From: Flavobacteriaceae bacterium
GTDB taxonomy: Bacteria; Bacteroidota; Bacteroidia; Flavobacteriales; Flavobacteriaceae
Reading direction: 5' to 3'
Assembly: GCA_947451525.1 (NCBI GenBank)
Contig: CANFZM010000006.1
Coordinates: forward strand, 62,001-126,000
Length of the DNA stretch: 64,000 nucleotides
The first letter of the stretch is position 1; each line of letters opens with the position of its first letter. A program made the translations under genes and the position numbers. The notes under the pieces are model-generated. The model searched no databases. It worked only from the letters and a program-made list of their open reading frames with translations, and was not told the origin of the DNA. Below, piece after piece: positions 26,744 to 35,844 of the stretch.

Positions 26744-28870
26744 TTACAATACCATCGTCAACTGAATTCGTTTTCTGTCTTCATCCACCTCAACGACTTT
26801 CACTTGAACATGTTGGTGGAGTTTCACCACTTCATTCACATCGGAAACAAAACCAGCTTTGAGTTGCGAAATATGAACTAAGCCACTTTCTTTTACGCCT
26901 ATATCTACAAAACAACCAAAGGCGGTAATGTTGTTTACAATTCCTGGTAAAATCATTCCGGTTCGAACGTCTTTTATTGTTTTGACATTGGGGTCAAATT
27001 CAAAAACTTTGGCCGCTTTTCTAGGATCTAATCCTGGTTTTACCAATTCTTTTAAAATGTCTTTTATTCCTAATATTCCGATGGTTTCGGTAACGTAATT
27101 TTCGGGTTGTATTAAGGTAATTTTCTCTTTATTGGCAATCAATTCGTTAACGGAAATTTTTAAATTCTTCGCCATTTTTTCTACTACAGAATATGCTTCG
27201 GGATGCACTGCCGAATTGTCTAACGGATTTTTTCCTTCTTTAATTCGGATAAATGCTGCCGCTTGTTGGTAGGCTTTATCACCTAAACGCGGCACTTTTT
27301 TTAGTTGTTTTCGATCTTCAAAAGGACCGTTTTCCGAACGGTAGGCTACTATGTTTTCGGCGGTCTTCTCTCCTATTCCACTCACGTAACTCAACAGCGA
27401 TTTACTTGCAGTATTGATATTTATTCCCACAGAATTTACGCAACGAACCACCACGGTATCTAGTTCTTCTTTTAATTTCGATTGATCCACATCGTGTTGG
27501 TACTGCCCCACTCCTATCGACTTGGCGTCTATTTTTACTAATTCCGCCAAAGGATCCGAAAGTCGTCTTCCGATAGAAACCGAACCTCTAACGGTTACAT
27601 CATAATTCGGAAATTCATCTCGTGCAATTTTACTTGCCGAATATACTGAGGCTCCTGCTTCGGAAACGACAAAAACCTGAACGGTTTTATCGAAAGGGAT
27701 TTTTTTAATAAAAAATTCGGTTTCTCTTGATGCAGTTCCGTTTCCTATTGAAATTGCTTCAATATTATAAGCATTTACCATCGATTTTATTTTCTTCATT
27801 GCCATAGAAGTTTCGTTCTGTGGCTGGTGCGGATAGATGGTTTCGTTGTACAATAAATCGCCTTTTTCGTCGAGGCAAACTATTTTACAACCGCTTCTAA
27901 AACCAGGATCTATAGCCAAAATTCGTTTTTCTCCCAAGGGAGGTGCCAACAATAATTGACCTAAATTTCCGGCAAAAACGTCTATTGCTTTTGCATCGGC
28001 TTTGGTTTTGGCTTCTTGTAAGGTTTCGTTGGAAATGGCTGGATGCAATAACCGTTTGTAACTGTCTTCAATGGCAAGTTGCACATGCGAAATAGAGGGA
28101 CTGTTGCTGTTTTTTATTACGATTTCGTCTATTAAATCGTAAGTTTCTTCAAGATCTATTTCGATTTTTACTTTTACAAAACCTTCATTCTCTGCTCGAA
28201 GCATTGCTAATAATCTATGGGAAGGTGCTTTGGCTAATGGCTCGGCCCAATCAAAATATTGAGAGAATTTTTGAGCGGCTTCTTCCTCGGCTTTCTTTTT
28301 TACAACTTTAACTTCTATAATCGCTTTTCTAGTATACAATCTTCGCAAACTTTGACGAACCGAAATATTCTCGTTAATCCATTCGGCAACAATGTCTCTG
28401 GCACCTTGCAGGGCTTCGTCTTCGTTACCAACATTTTTGTTAATATATTGGGTTGCCAAAAAATCTACATCGTCATTTCGTTGGGATAAAATTAATTTTG
28501 CTAATGGCTCCAATCCATTTTCACGTGCAACGTCGGCACGGGTTTTTTTCTTCTTTTTGTAAGGCAAATACAAATCTTCAATTTCTTGCAAATCAAAACT
28601 TTTCTCAATTCTTGCCTTTAATTCAGGTGAAAGTTGCCCTTGTTCTTCAATAGTTTTTAGAATGCTTTCTTTGCGTTTTTCTATTTCGGCAAATTGCTTA
28701 GAAAGTTTGGCAATATTTTCAATTTGAACCTCATCCAAATTGCCTGTTTGGTCTTTTCGGTATCGAGAAATAAACGGAATAGTGCAATCTTCATTAAGCA
28801 ATTTTAGAGTTGCTTCAATGTTTTTTGGGGTAGTGTTTACTTGGGCTTGGATGAAATTTATGTTGGTCAT
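26744..28870 (-). CDS. tex: Tex-type S1 RNA-binding transcription accessory protein
   Basis: A 708-residue cytoplasmic nucleic-acid-binding protein related to Spt6. Domains in order: helical Tex N-terminal region (about 1-190), YqgF/RNase H-like domain containing ILAIDPGFRSGCKIV (about 318-332), a ComEA-like helix-hairpin-helix (STASKSLLSYVSGIGEKT-type stretch near 490-515), and a C-terminal S1 domain (about 640-708; GMILPGIVNNITAFGCFVDI in part). Family length is about 700-780, so it is complete. Well conserved housekeeping gene, apparently monocistronic. Confidence 0.93.
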   Translation of the reverse strand: MTNINFIQAQVNTTPKNIEATLKLLNEDCTIPFISRYRKDQTGNLDEVQIENIAKLSKQFAEIEKRKESILKTIEEQGQLSPELKARIEKSFDLQEIEDLYLPYKKKKKTRADVARENGLEPLAKLILSQRNDDVDFLATQYINKNVGNEDEALQGARDIVAEWINENISVRQSLRRLYTRKAIIEVKVVKKKAEEEAAQKFSQYFDWAEPLAKAPSHRLLAMLRAENEGFVKVKIEIDLEETYDLIDEIVIKNSNSPSISHVQLAIEDSYKRLLHPAISNETLQEAKTKADAKAIDVFAGNLGQLLLAPPLGEKRILAIDPGFRSGCKIVCLDEKGDLLYNETIYPHQPQNETSMAMKKIKSMVNAYNIEAISIGNGTASRETEFFIKKIPFDKTVQVFVVSEAGASVYSASKIARDEFPNYDVTVRGSVSIGRRLSDPLAELVKIDAKSIGVGQYQHDVDQSKLKEELDTVVVRCVNSVGININTASKSLLSYVSGIGEKTAENIVAYRSENGPFEDRKQLKKVPRLGDKAYQQAAAFIRIKEGKNPLDNSAVHPEAYSVVEKMAKNLKISVNELIANKEKITLIQPENYVTETIGILGIKDILKELVKPGLDPRKAAKVFEFDPNVKTIKDVRTGMILPGIVNNITAFGCFVDIGVKESGLVHISQLKAGFVSDVNEVVKLHQHVQVKVVEVDEDRKRIQLTMVL

Positions 28871-28903
28871 TTTATTATTTGGCTTTTTAAACGATAAAAT
28901 CTC

Positions 28904-30808
28904 TTATTTTTTTGGTCTTAATACCACCGATGCTTTTGCAAAATCGGCTGCAGCATTAATTACATTTCTATATTCTTGATAGGATTCTTTTGGGTAATTT
29001 ATAGATTTATAAATCTCAAAAACCTCAATAATCAATTGGTTTCCATCGGTTTTTACGGTAGATTTAAAAGAGCAATTTTTGGTCTCATCACCGCCCATTT
29101 TTTTATCGATTTCCAAATCTTTAAAACTTTCTACCTCGTAACCTTTTGGAATATTGAAAATTATTTTGTGTTTATAGGTTTTGGCATAATTAATATCCAC
29201 ATCCCATTTTCTTTCTGTTTCTTGGTATAAATTATTTTGTTTTCCGAGCAATTTTCCAAGATTTACTAATACTAGATTTCCAGCAGTTTCTGTTAAAGAT
29301 TCCTTGGCTTCGGCAGTTGCTTTTATTATAAATGGAGTGTTGGTATAATTAAATTTGAACTCTTGGTTTTCAATAGTGTAATTATTTACTTTTAGGTCTA
29401 AATCACTTCCAAACAAATTTTTCTTGATGTATTCGGCAAGTTTTTTTTCGTCTTCATTTTCTTTGAGGTATTTTACTAAATTTCTATATAACTCCCCATC
29501 ATATCCAGTGTGTGAATAGGTTTTTTCTATCGTTGCCGTTGCCAAATCATCGGAAAGAGAAACAGTATTTAAGGATTCATTTACCGTAAATTCTGCTGGA
29601 GCGGTGGTGAAAGTCATGTCTCCAATTTCCTTGCTTATAGGTGAATATTTTTTGCCTTTTGACCCTTGTACTTCATACATTGGATAACCATAGCACAAGT
29701 ATTTCTCGTAGGGAGATAGATATTTATTTGTTTCTGGAATGTAATACATAAATTCGTGAGAAAGTGGCACAACAAATTTATTAGAATCCACTTCGCCTAT
29801 AAAACGTGACATTCCAATAGTTACCTCATACGGAATATTCAATTCTTTTAGTGTAAAGCCATACAAATCAAAAACATCATTGGCGCTTAATTTTTGTTTA
29901 CCATCATTTAAATCCGTAATTTTTTTGGCTGTCTCTCCCCTACCAACAAAATCGAAATTGGTTTTAATGTATTCGTCAATTTTAATTAATTTTTCATCGG
30001 TAGTGCCAGTTCCAACGTTTAATTTTTCAATAAAATCTCGCACTTGGTTTTTATTAAAAAATTGAAAACTTGGCTTTTTGAAATTTTGTGGAAGAAAAGT
30101 ACCCCAACTATAGGTATCCATTTGTGGCGAATGAACCATATAAATTAGTTTTACTAAATTCTTTATGTTTCTTGCATTGGATTCTTCTTTATAGGGTGGA
30201 ATATTTATTGCTTTTAATACATTTTTATTGTCAATATAATTGCTTTCAAATTCTGGTGATGCAAAGGTTTGAAAATACACACCATCTTTAGTTGTTGTAA
30301 ATTCGGAATATAAAACTGGAATTTCTTTTTGAAAAACCTCAACACCATAAGAAGATGGATTTTCTTTTATAATAAAATAGTATTCTAATATATCTCCGGC
30401 TTCCACACCTTCAAAAACAATCGACTTTACTTTATCGGATTCCGTTTGAATAATTTTGTCTTCTGGTAAAATTTTAATTTCTCCATTAGGTTTAATTACA
30501 CGCGCGTGAAAATCTCTAACATCTCTTATATGTCCGTTATCTTGCGCTTTTATTTTATTGTATTTGTTGATTTCTTCTGCTTTGTTAATTTTTATTGCAA
30601 AATGATTCATCGAAAATGAAGCATAAGCATATTCCCCAACTCGTGTGTGAATCCATCGTTTATCAAATAAAACTACTGCCGGCTGATTTTTATATTCTTC
30701 TGGAATTTCGGCAAAGGTTGGATTTTCATCCCAAGTGTAACTTTTTATTTCTTGGGAAAAACTTTGAAACGATACTAACAAGACGATAAAAAAGGTGAAT
30801 TTTTTCAT
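28904..30808 (-). CDS. Exported DUF3857 protein with degenerate transglutaminase-like domain
   Basis: A 634-residue protein with a signal peptide (residues 1-18, ending SFS). An N-terminal DUF3857 beta domain (about 50-210) is followed by a transglutaminase-like core (about 255-400) and a C-terminal beta domain. In place of the catalytic GDCKD seen in its neighbour it reads SANDVFDLYGFTLKE, so the active-site cysteine appears lost. Later parts of the core are also diverged. It overlaps the upstream DUF3857 gene by 4 bases, suggesting a paired, co-translated active/inactive set at the cell surface or in the periplasm. Substrate unknown. Confidence 0.78.
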   Translation of the reverse strand: MKKFTFFIVLLVSFQSFSQEIKSYTWDENPTFAEIPEEYKNQPAVVLFDKRWIHTRVGEYAYASFSMNHFAIKINKAEEINKYNKIKAQDNGHIRDVRDFHARVIKPNGEIKILPEDKIIQTESDKVKSIVFEGVEAGDILEYYFIIKENPSSYGVEVFQKEIPVLYSEFTTTKDGVYFQTFASPEFESNYIDNKNVLKAINIPPYKEESNARNIKNLVKLIYMVHSPQMDTYSWGTFLPQNFKKPSFQFFNKNQVRDFIEKLNVGTGTTDEKLIKIDEYIKTNFDFVGRGETAKKITDLNDGKQKLSANDVFDLYGFTLKELNIPYEVTIGMSRFIGEVDSNKFVVPLSHEFMYYIPETNKYLSPYEKYLCYGYPMYEVQGSKGKKYSPISKEIGDMTFTTAPAEFTVNESLNTVSLSDDLATATIEKTYSHTGYDGELYRNLVKYLKENEDEKKLAEYIKKNLFGSDLDLKVNNYTIENQEFKFNYTNTPFIIKATAEAKESLTETAGNLVLVNLGKLLGKQNNLYQETERKWDVDINYAKTYKHKIIFNIPKGYEVESFKDLEIDKKMGGDETKNCSFKSTVKTDGNQLIIEVFEIYKSINYPKESYQEYRNVINAAADFAKASVVLRPKK

Positions 30809-32670
30809 TTTTTAGAAAGAATTATAGATTGATTATATTGTTTGACTAATGTTTTAATAAAAGAATTCCAAAGTGCAAAATCTTTATTTTCTATAAGTAA
30901 TTTTTTGGATACTATTGTTTGTGTTGCTGTAATCATTTTGTCAACAACTTTATATTGAATGTCAAAACTTCCCAAATCATTTTCTGTTTTGGAGTTTTCT
31001 GGCAAATATTCTACCTTAAAATCGGATGGGATTTCGTATTGATACTGGAATTCATATACATAAGCAAAATCATTTTCAATAGAATATTTTCTAGTTTCTA
31101 TAGCAATTAAACTTTCTTTTAAAGGAAAAAGTAACAGAGGTTTTAATAATAATTTACCATTAACATCTTTAACACCATCTTCTAATTTTAATTTGAAACT
31201 AGCCTTTGAAGGTAAATCTTGATAGTCATTTCTTTGTAATTCTTGAATATCCAACTGTATTTTCTGATTATTTTCTGTAACTATATTTTTCCAGATTTCA
31301 TTTTCTTTAAGGTTGTAGGCTGATAAATTATTTAATAAATAACTTTTTTGTAATCCAGAAACTGTTGCAATTGCATCACCAATAATTTGCCTGTTTTCTA
31401 GATTTAATTTCATTACAATTGTGGTTTTGTTTTTTTGATAATCCACCTCTGGAATTTTTTCAATTCTAAACTCCGTTGCCGATTTACCTATCAAACCTTC
31501 TTTTCCTTGAATGAATGCAGAGGGAGATAAAAATGGGCAAAATTTGTCTGTTGCATCCAGAAAATAACTTTTACCATCAATAACAACATTGGTAATCATG
31601 TGGTTGTCTACTTGTGGAGTAGGAACTTCACCATAGGTATAAGGCTTACTGCGTGTTCCAATCCAGGTGAGGTTAGAATCTAATTTGGCATACTGCAACA
31701 TTTGGTTCAAAAGGTTGGCCATATCCTTGCAATCTCCATACAGTTTTTGAAATATATCCGATGCTTCTCTTGGCACAAACCCTCCCATTCCATCCTCAAA
31801 GGCTACATAATGAACATTTTGCTGCACCCACTGGTAAATGGCTTTTGCTTTTTCAAAATCAGAGTTTTTATCTTTTATTAACTCAAATGTTTTGTTTTTT
31901 AGAGCCGTTTGATCGGTTTTATTAATGTCTTTTATGAGCGAATAATACCATTGGTAAAGTTTTTCTGGGGTTCCTAACAATTCTTCTTTCTTACCGGATA
32001 TTTCGTAACTTTTAATGTAATAAATAATGTGTGGTATAAAATTAAGAGAACTTGGCATGTTTTCTTCTCCTTCAAATTCTGGAATATCCTTAGCCTCCCA
32101 TGTATAAATATCCAAATTTCCTTCTTTTGTTTTAGTGAAAATTATTTTATCTTGATAATTTCCAAAAAGTTTATAACCAATTTCTGTAGTGGATTGGCAT
32201 CGGATTTGAAATTTGGAAGTTTCTGTTTTTATAAGGTTTTGAAACCTAAAACTTGATAAAAAACGAGGTTGGTTTAACTTTCTTTTATAGGAGAATTCAA
32301 TCAACGAATTGTCTTCAACCTTTGGCATCACAAAATATTTGAATTTGTTGTCGCTCTTATAAATATTTTCGTTTTTATCATCGAATGTGCCAATAGAACT
32401 AGAACTTAAATTTACCGTTTTGTCTGTTTTGGAAATATAAGTAGATCCCTCAATATTTGAAATTTCTCTAAAACTATCAAATGGAATTCGAATGGAATAT
32501 TCTTCTGTGTTTTTGCTTTTAGCAATAGCCCTGCTTTCATTTACAAAAGTTTCTATTTCTAAGGTTTTACCAGAATTAATTACAACCGTTTCGTTATTGT
32601 AAACAATTTTTGATTTTTCTTGAGAAAACAATTGAAAAGAAAATAAAAACAATACAACACACTTTTTCAT
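30805..32670 (-). CDS. Exported DUF3857/transglutaminase-like protein
   Basis: A 621-residue protein with a signal peptide (1-16). The DUF3857 domain (about 45-210) precedes a transglutaminase-like core with KAIYQWVQQNVHYVA (about 279-293), the catalytic cysteine in LYGDCKDMANLL (about 312-323), a histidine in QVDNHMITNVV (about 355-365) and an aspartate in YFLDATDKFCPF. The complete C-H-D triad contrasts with the diverged partner downstream. Members of this family are common in Bacteroidota polysaccharide or stress loci, but no reaction is established. First gene of a two-gene operon. Confidence 0.82.
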   Translation of the reverse strand: MKKCVVLFLFSFQLFSQEKSKIVYNNETVVINSGKTLEIETFVNESRAIAKSKNTEEYSIRIPFDSFREISNIEGSTYISKTDKTVNLSSSSIGTFDDKNENIYKSDNKFKYFVMPKVEDNSLIEFSYKRKLNQPRFLSSFRFQNLIKTETSKFQIRCQSTTEIGYKLFGNYQDKIIFTKTKEGNLDIYTWEAKDIPEFEGEENMPSSLNFIPHIIYYIKSYEISGKKEELLGTPEKLYQWYYSLIKDINKTDQTALKNKTFELIKDKNSDFEKAKAIYQWVQQNVHYVAFEDGMGGFVPREASDIFQKLYGDCKDMANLLNQMLQYAKLDSNLTWIGTRSKPYTYGEVPTPQVDNHMITNVVIDGKSYFLDATDKFCPFLSPSAFIQGKEGLIGKSATEFRIEKIPEVDYQKNKTTIVMKLNLENRQIIGDAIATVSGLQKSYLLNNLSAYNLKENEIWKNIVTENNQKIQLDIQELQRNDYQDLPSKASFKLKLEDGVKDVNGKLLLKPLLLFPLKESLIAIETRKYSIENDFAYVYEFQYQYEIPSDFKVEYLPENSKTENDLGSFDIQYKVVDKMITATQTIVSKKLLIENKDFALWNSFIKTLVKQYNQSIILSKK

Positions 32671-32762
32671 TGGGTTAAATTTTAGGTAAAAATAAATATT
32701 ATTCTTATAAAAAATATTAATTCCATCTTTTCCATTACGGAATTAACCAAATTTAAAAGTTA

Positions 32763-33674
32763 TTAATCTTGAACGATAACGTCTTTGGGATCTTCTTTCT
32801 TGTATTCTGGTTGAATATTAATATGATTGATATGGAATTTCTCCAGCAGAAGTTGTTCTATTTTATCTGAAATTTCATTGAATTCACTCAGTTTTAGATC
32901 TTCAGAACAATCTAAATGTGCCTCTAAATGCAATTCGTCATCATTCAAATGCCAAACGTGAATGTGATGCAATTTTCCTGCGCCTGGAATTTTTTGAACT
33001 TCCGCAACAATTTCTTTAATATCAATTTCCTCTGGAGTGAAAAGCATTAACATCTTGGTGGATGTTTTTAATAAATCAATCCCAACCACAATTAAATAAA
33101 TTGCAATAAGAATAGTCATTACACCATCTACCCAAAACCAATTATAATACTTCATTAACAATCCACCAACTAATACCGCTACCGAAGCCATCATATCGGT
33201 CAATAAATGCAAATAAGCAGATCGCATGTTAATGTTATTTTCGGCATCTTTTTGTAATAATAATACCGAACCGCCGTTGACTACAATCCCCAATAGAGAT
33301 AGCCAAATTACAAGGTTGGACTCAATTGGTTTTGGATGAAAAAAACGATCTGTTGCACCATAAATCAAGATGAAGGCTACAATTATTAAGGTCGATGCGT
33401 TTACAAAAGCAGCAATTAATTCGGCTCTTTTGTATCCAAAAGTTTGATCTTCAGTGGCTTTTTTTCGAGATAATTTATGGGCAATAAGACTAAATCCTAA
33501 AGAAAGCACATCCGAAAAATTATGAAGTGCATCGGATAATAAAGCCAAACTTCCGGAGGCTATCCCACCTATAATTTGTGCTACGGTAATAAGTAAATTC
33601 AGTAAAATAGAGTATATCAAATTTTTACCTTGTACCTCATGGTGGTGATGTCCGTGTGAATGATCGTGCGACAT
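32763..33674 (-). CDS. Cation diffusion facilitator (CzcD/ZitB-type metal exporter)
   Basis: A 303-residue inner-membrane antiporter for Zn/Co/Cd-type ions. It has a histidine-rich N-terminus (HDHSHGHHHH), six hydrophobic segments, and metal-site residues in ALLSDALHNFSDV (helix 2) and LHLLTDMMASVAV (helix 5), where the ZitB-type H/D-xxx-D pairs sit. The cytoplasmic C-terminal domain (about 215-300) contains HIHVWHLNDDELHLEAHLD. Length is standard. It lies 8 bases downstream of the HepT gene in the same direction. Metal preference is not resolvable. Confidence 0.9.
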   Translation of the reverse strand: MSHDHSHGHHHHEVQGKNLIYSILLNLLITVAQIIGGIASGSLALLSDALHNFSDVLSLGFSLIAHKLSRKKATEDQTFGYKRAELIAAFVNASTLIIVAFILIYGATDRFFHPKPIESNLVIWLSLLGIVVNGGSVLLLQKDAENNINMRSAYLHLLTDMMASVAVLVGGLLMKYYNWFWVDGVMTILIAIYLIVVGIDLLKTSTKMLMLFTPEEIDIKEIVAEVQKIPGAGKLHHIHVWHLNDDELHLEAHLDCSEDLKLSEFNEISDKIEQLLLEKFHINHINIQPEYKKEDPKDVIVQD

Positions 33675-33681
33675 TTGATTG

Positions 33682-34026
33682 TTATTTGATGTCGTTAATG
33701 ATAAAGATAATTTGTTCTTTCAATTTTGGTAAATCCGTATTAAATGTATTCCAAACTGCATCTGGATCAACTTTAAAATATTCGTGAACAAGAAAATTTC
33801 GCATTCCCTTGGCTTGAACCCAAGATACATCTGGATATTTAACTTTTAATTCCTCTTCTACATTAACAATTGATTCGCCAATAATTCCGATATTTCTTAA
33901 AATTGCATCTTGTTTTATCCAATCTTTAAGATAATTGCCATAGGATAATTCATTAGTGATTATTTCTATTTTTTCAATACATTCCACAATATGTTGTAAA
34001 CGGAATAAATTTTTTTCAATGTCCAT
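33682..34026 (-). CDS. HepT-like HEPN-domain ribonuclease toxin
   Basis: A 114-residue all-helical DUF86/HEPN protein. The active-site motif R-x4-H-x-Y is intact as RNFLVHEY (about residues 81-88), in the context KGMRNFLVHEY. In the family this site cleaves RNA and is blocked by AMPylation of the tyrosine by the partner MntA. It overlaps the MNT gene by 11 bases. The pair is a type VII toxin-antitoxin module by family knowledge. Confidence 0.88.
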   Translation of the reverse strand: MDIEKNLFRLQHIVECIEKIEIITNELSYGNYLKDWIKQDAILRNIGIIGESIVNVEEELKVKYPDVSWVQAKGMRNFLVHEYFKVDPDAVWNTFNTDLPKLKEQIIFIINDIK

Positions 34027-34303
34027 AAATTACTTTTAAATCATTAAAAATGTTTTTCTTTAATAAATGATGAACTGCGTTTTCAGAAACTAAATCAATT
34101 TGTCTATGAAGATTTTCTTGTAAAGCGTTTTGAATATCAACTAAACCAAAAAGGGAAATTGGTGAATTAAAACTATATAAAATATCAATATCGCTCGAGG
34201 ATTTTTCTTCGCTTCGAGCCACCGAACCAAATATACCTATACGCTTTGGATTGTATGGTTTTAAAGTTTCAATGATAATATTAATTTCTTTTTGTGATAA
34301 CAT
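34016..34303 (-). CDS. MntA-like minimal nucleotidyltransferase antitoxin
   Basis: A 95-residue nucleotidyltransferase-fold protein with IGIFGSVARSEEKSSSDIDI (residues 22-41), i.e. the GS-x10-DxD site with both aspartates present. In characterised pairs it AMPylates the HepT tyrosine and neutralises it. Located first in the operon and overlapping hepT, as usual. The length is typical of the minimal MNT family. Confidence 0.88.
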   Translation of the reverse strand: MLSQKEINIIIETLKPYNPKRIGIFGSVARSEEKSSSDIDILYSFNSPISLFGLVDIQNALQENLHRQIDLVSENAVHHLLKKNIFNDLKVIYGH

Positions 34304-34323
34304 AAAACAAAGTTAGTAAATTT

Positions 34324-34752
34324 TTAACAACTTATTTTATCCACTCGTGTGGCGTGTCTTCCTCCTTCAAATTCGGTATCAAGAAAAGTAGCCACAATTT
34401 CTACCGCTTGTGGTATTGAAGTAAAACGAGCCGGAATACTTACCACGTTAGCATTATTATGTTGGCGCGCTAGCGCCGAAATTTCTTTGGTCCAACATAG
34501 TGCCGCACGAATTCCTTGATGTTTGTTGGCTGTCATAGCAATTCCATTTCCAGAACCACAAATTACAATTCCTAAATCGGCTTTGCCAGATTCTACATCA
34601 GTAGCAACTGGATGCCCAAAATCTGGGTAATCCACACTATCTAAAGTATCCGTTCCGTGATTGATAATTTCATGTCCTTTAGAAGTTAAAAACGCAACAA
34701 TTGCTTTTTTATAATCTGGTCCTGCGTGGTCGTTTCCGATGGAGATTTTCAT
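34324..34752 (-). CDS. rpiB: Ribose-5-phosphate isomerase B
   Basis: A 142-residue enzyme of the pentose phosphate pathway that interconverts ribose-5-phosphate and ribulose-5-phosphate. Landmarks are GNDHAGPDYK (residues 5-14), and the catalytic-cysteine block VICGSGNGIAMTANKHQGIRA in two parts (about 63-83). The open frame extends 13 codons further upstream, but the family begins at MKISIGNDHAG, so I place the start at 34752. It is the last leftward gene before the gene-poor region that may be the replication origin. Confidence 0.93.
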   Translation of the reverse strand: MKISIGNDHAGPDYKKAIVAFLTSKGHEIINHGTDTLDSVDYPDFGHPVATDVESGKADLGIVICGSGNGIAMTANKHQGIRAALCWTKEISALARQHNNANVVSIPARFTSIPQAVEIVATFLDTEFEGGRHATRVDKISC

Positions 34753-34770
34753 AGTATTTATTGTTCTAGT

Positions 34771-35418
34771 TGTGGAAACAAATTTAATCAAACTTATTAC
34801 TAAATCGATTTCATTTTAATAAAAATATAACTAACTGATTTGCTTTAAGTAACGTTTTATTGTTAGTAACTTATTTTTATAACTAACTGTAAATTATTAC
34901 ATTATATTTAATTCAAATGTTAAAATTTACAATTGTTAATAGCAGTTTACAATTCGTTGATATTCAGATAACTTTAAATTAATAACTTTTGTTGATAACT
35001 TAGGATAGAAAATAAGAAGTTTTTTTGGGATGTATTGTTATAATTTGTAATGCAAAATTGAATTGAGAAAATCTAATTTAGTTTGGTGTTTTTTTATAAA
35101 AGTTATCCATAATAAAAAGTACTTTTTCAACAGAAATCAACTTCTAAAGTTATTTACAAAAACTATAATCATTCACTTGTTAACAACTGTTTATTACTTT
35201 TAAAATTTGGTTCAAAATGAACGCTTTATCCTCTTAAAACTATGTTAATAAATCCGTATAAAAAAGTATAACCATAAAATCAAGTAAATAAAATTAAAGT
35301 TATTGTGCTAATTAACATGCTATAATAACCATCATAAATTAATTTAAATTTAAAATTTCTTTTTGTTGTTTTTAATAGATGTTGAAAACTTTCAAATTTA
35401 TTAGAGAATAAAAAGAAC
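34771..35418. other. Candidate chromosomal replication origin (gene-poor AT-rich region)
   Basis: About 650 bases with no gene between rpiB (leftward) and the DUF2007/rnr pair. Five sequences match the DnaA box TTWTNCACA at 8 of 9 positions: 34771-34779 (minus), 34990-34998 (minus), 35103-35111 (plus), 35124-35132 (plus) and 35150-35158 (plus). Seven AAAGTTAT-like words occur nearby, those to the left of 35,050 in one orientation and those to the right in the other. Gene direction changes here over tens of kilobases, and parS-type sites lie 18-20 kb away. In AT-rich DNA single mismatched boxes are common, so the gene-direction switch is the stronger evidence. GC skew was not computed. Confidence 0.55.
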
Positions 35419-35446
35419 AGATTACTACGGAATGACAAAATAGTAT
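35419..35446 (+). repeat. 28-bp dispersed repeat, copy 1 (CTACGGAATGACAA)
   Basis: Differs at 3 of 28 positions from 40873-40900. Both share AGATT, CTACGGAATGACAA and GTAT. This copy's inverted arms (ATTAC/GGAAT) are imperfect, while the other is perfect. Recurring intergenic word; function unknown. Confidence 0.55.
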
Positions 35447-35447
35447 T

Positions 35448-35681
35448 CTATACAATTTCTAAATTAGTATTCAAATTATTTAAAATTTCTTGAACTATCT
35501 CAAAATCTTTAGGATGTACTTTTAATTGAATTCCGCCATAAGCGTAACTTGCCATAGGATTAACCGAAACTAAATTCTCATTTTGAAATAAATAAGGAAT
35601 CCCTTCATTATCTAAAATAGATTTTAAAACCAGTATTTCATGAGGAAAATTAAAGATAGCAATAGTTTCAAATTCTACCAT
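35448..35681 (-). CDS. DUF2007 domain protein
   Basis: A 77-residue protein matching the DUF2007 pattern (putative signal-transducing, GlnB-like ferredoxin fold): FPHEILVLKSILDNEGIPYLF (about 12-32) and GIQLKVHPKDFEIVQEIL (about 50-67). No signal peptide. Function is unknown; small members occur throughout Bacteroidota. It is divergent from rnr and lies right of the candidate origin but still points left. Confidence 0.75.
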   Translation of the reverse strand: MVEFETIAIFNFPHEILVLKSILDNEGIPYLFQNENLVSVNPMASYAYGGIQLKVHPKDFEIVQEILNNLNTNLEIV

Positions 35682-35777
35682 TTTGGTTAATTTAGTTTTA
35701 TTTTTTTATTCAAATTTAAACTAAACTTTATTAATTCTATACCTTCTTAACTTTTTATAAAAGTTATATTTTCAATA

Positions 35778-35811
35778 AATCTTAATACTTAATTCTATAA
35801 TCTTAATACTT
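35778..35811. repeat. Direct repeat between DUF2007 gene and rnr
   Basis: AATCTTAATACTT at 35778-35790 and again at 35799-35811, 21 bases (two helical turns) apart, 34-67 bases before the rnr start codon. A position suited to an operator or activator site; no known consensus recognised. Confidence 0.5.
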
Positions 35812-35844
35812 CTTCGTAATTTTAAACCTTATTAGAAAAAGATT

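Noticed and set aside
34753..35447. Riboswitch or small RNA in the long gap
   Set aside because: No recognisable riboswitch core or long stable hairpin; AT-rich words fit an origin better.
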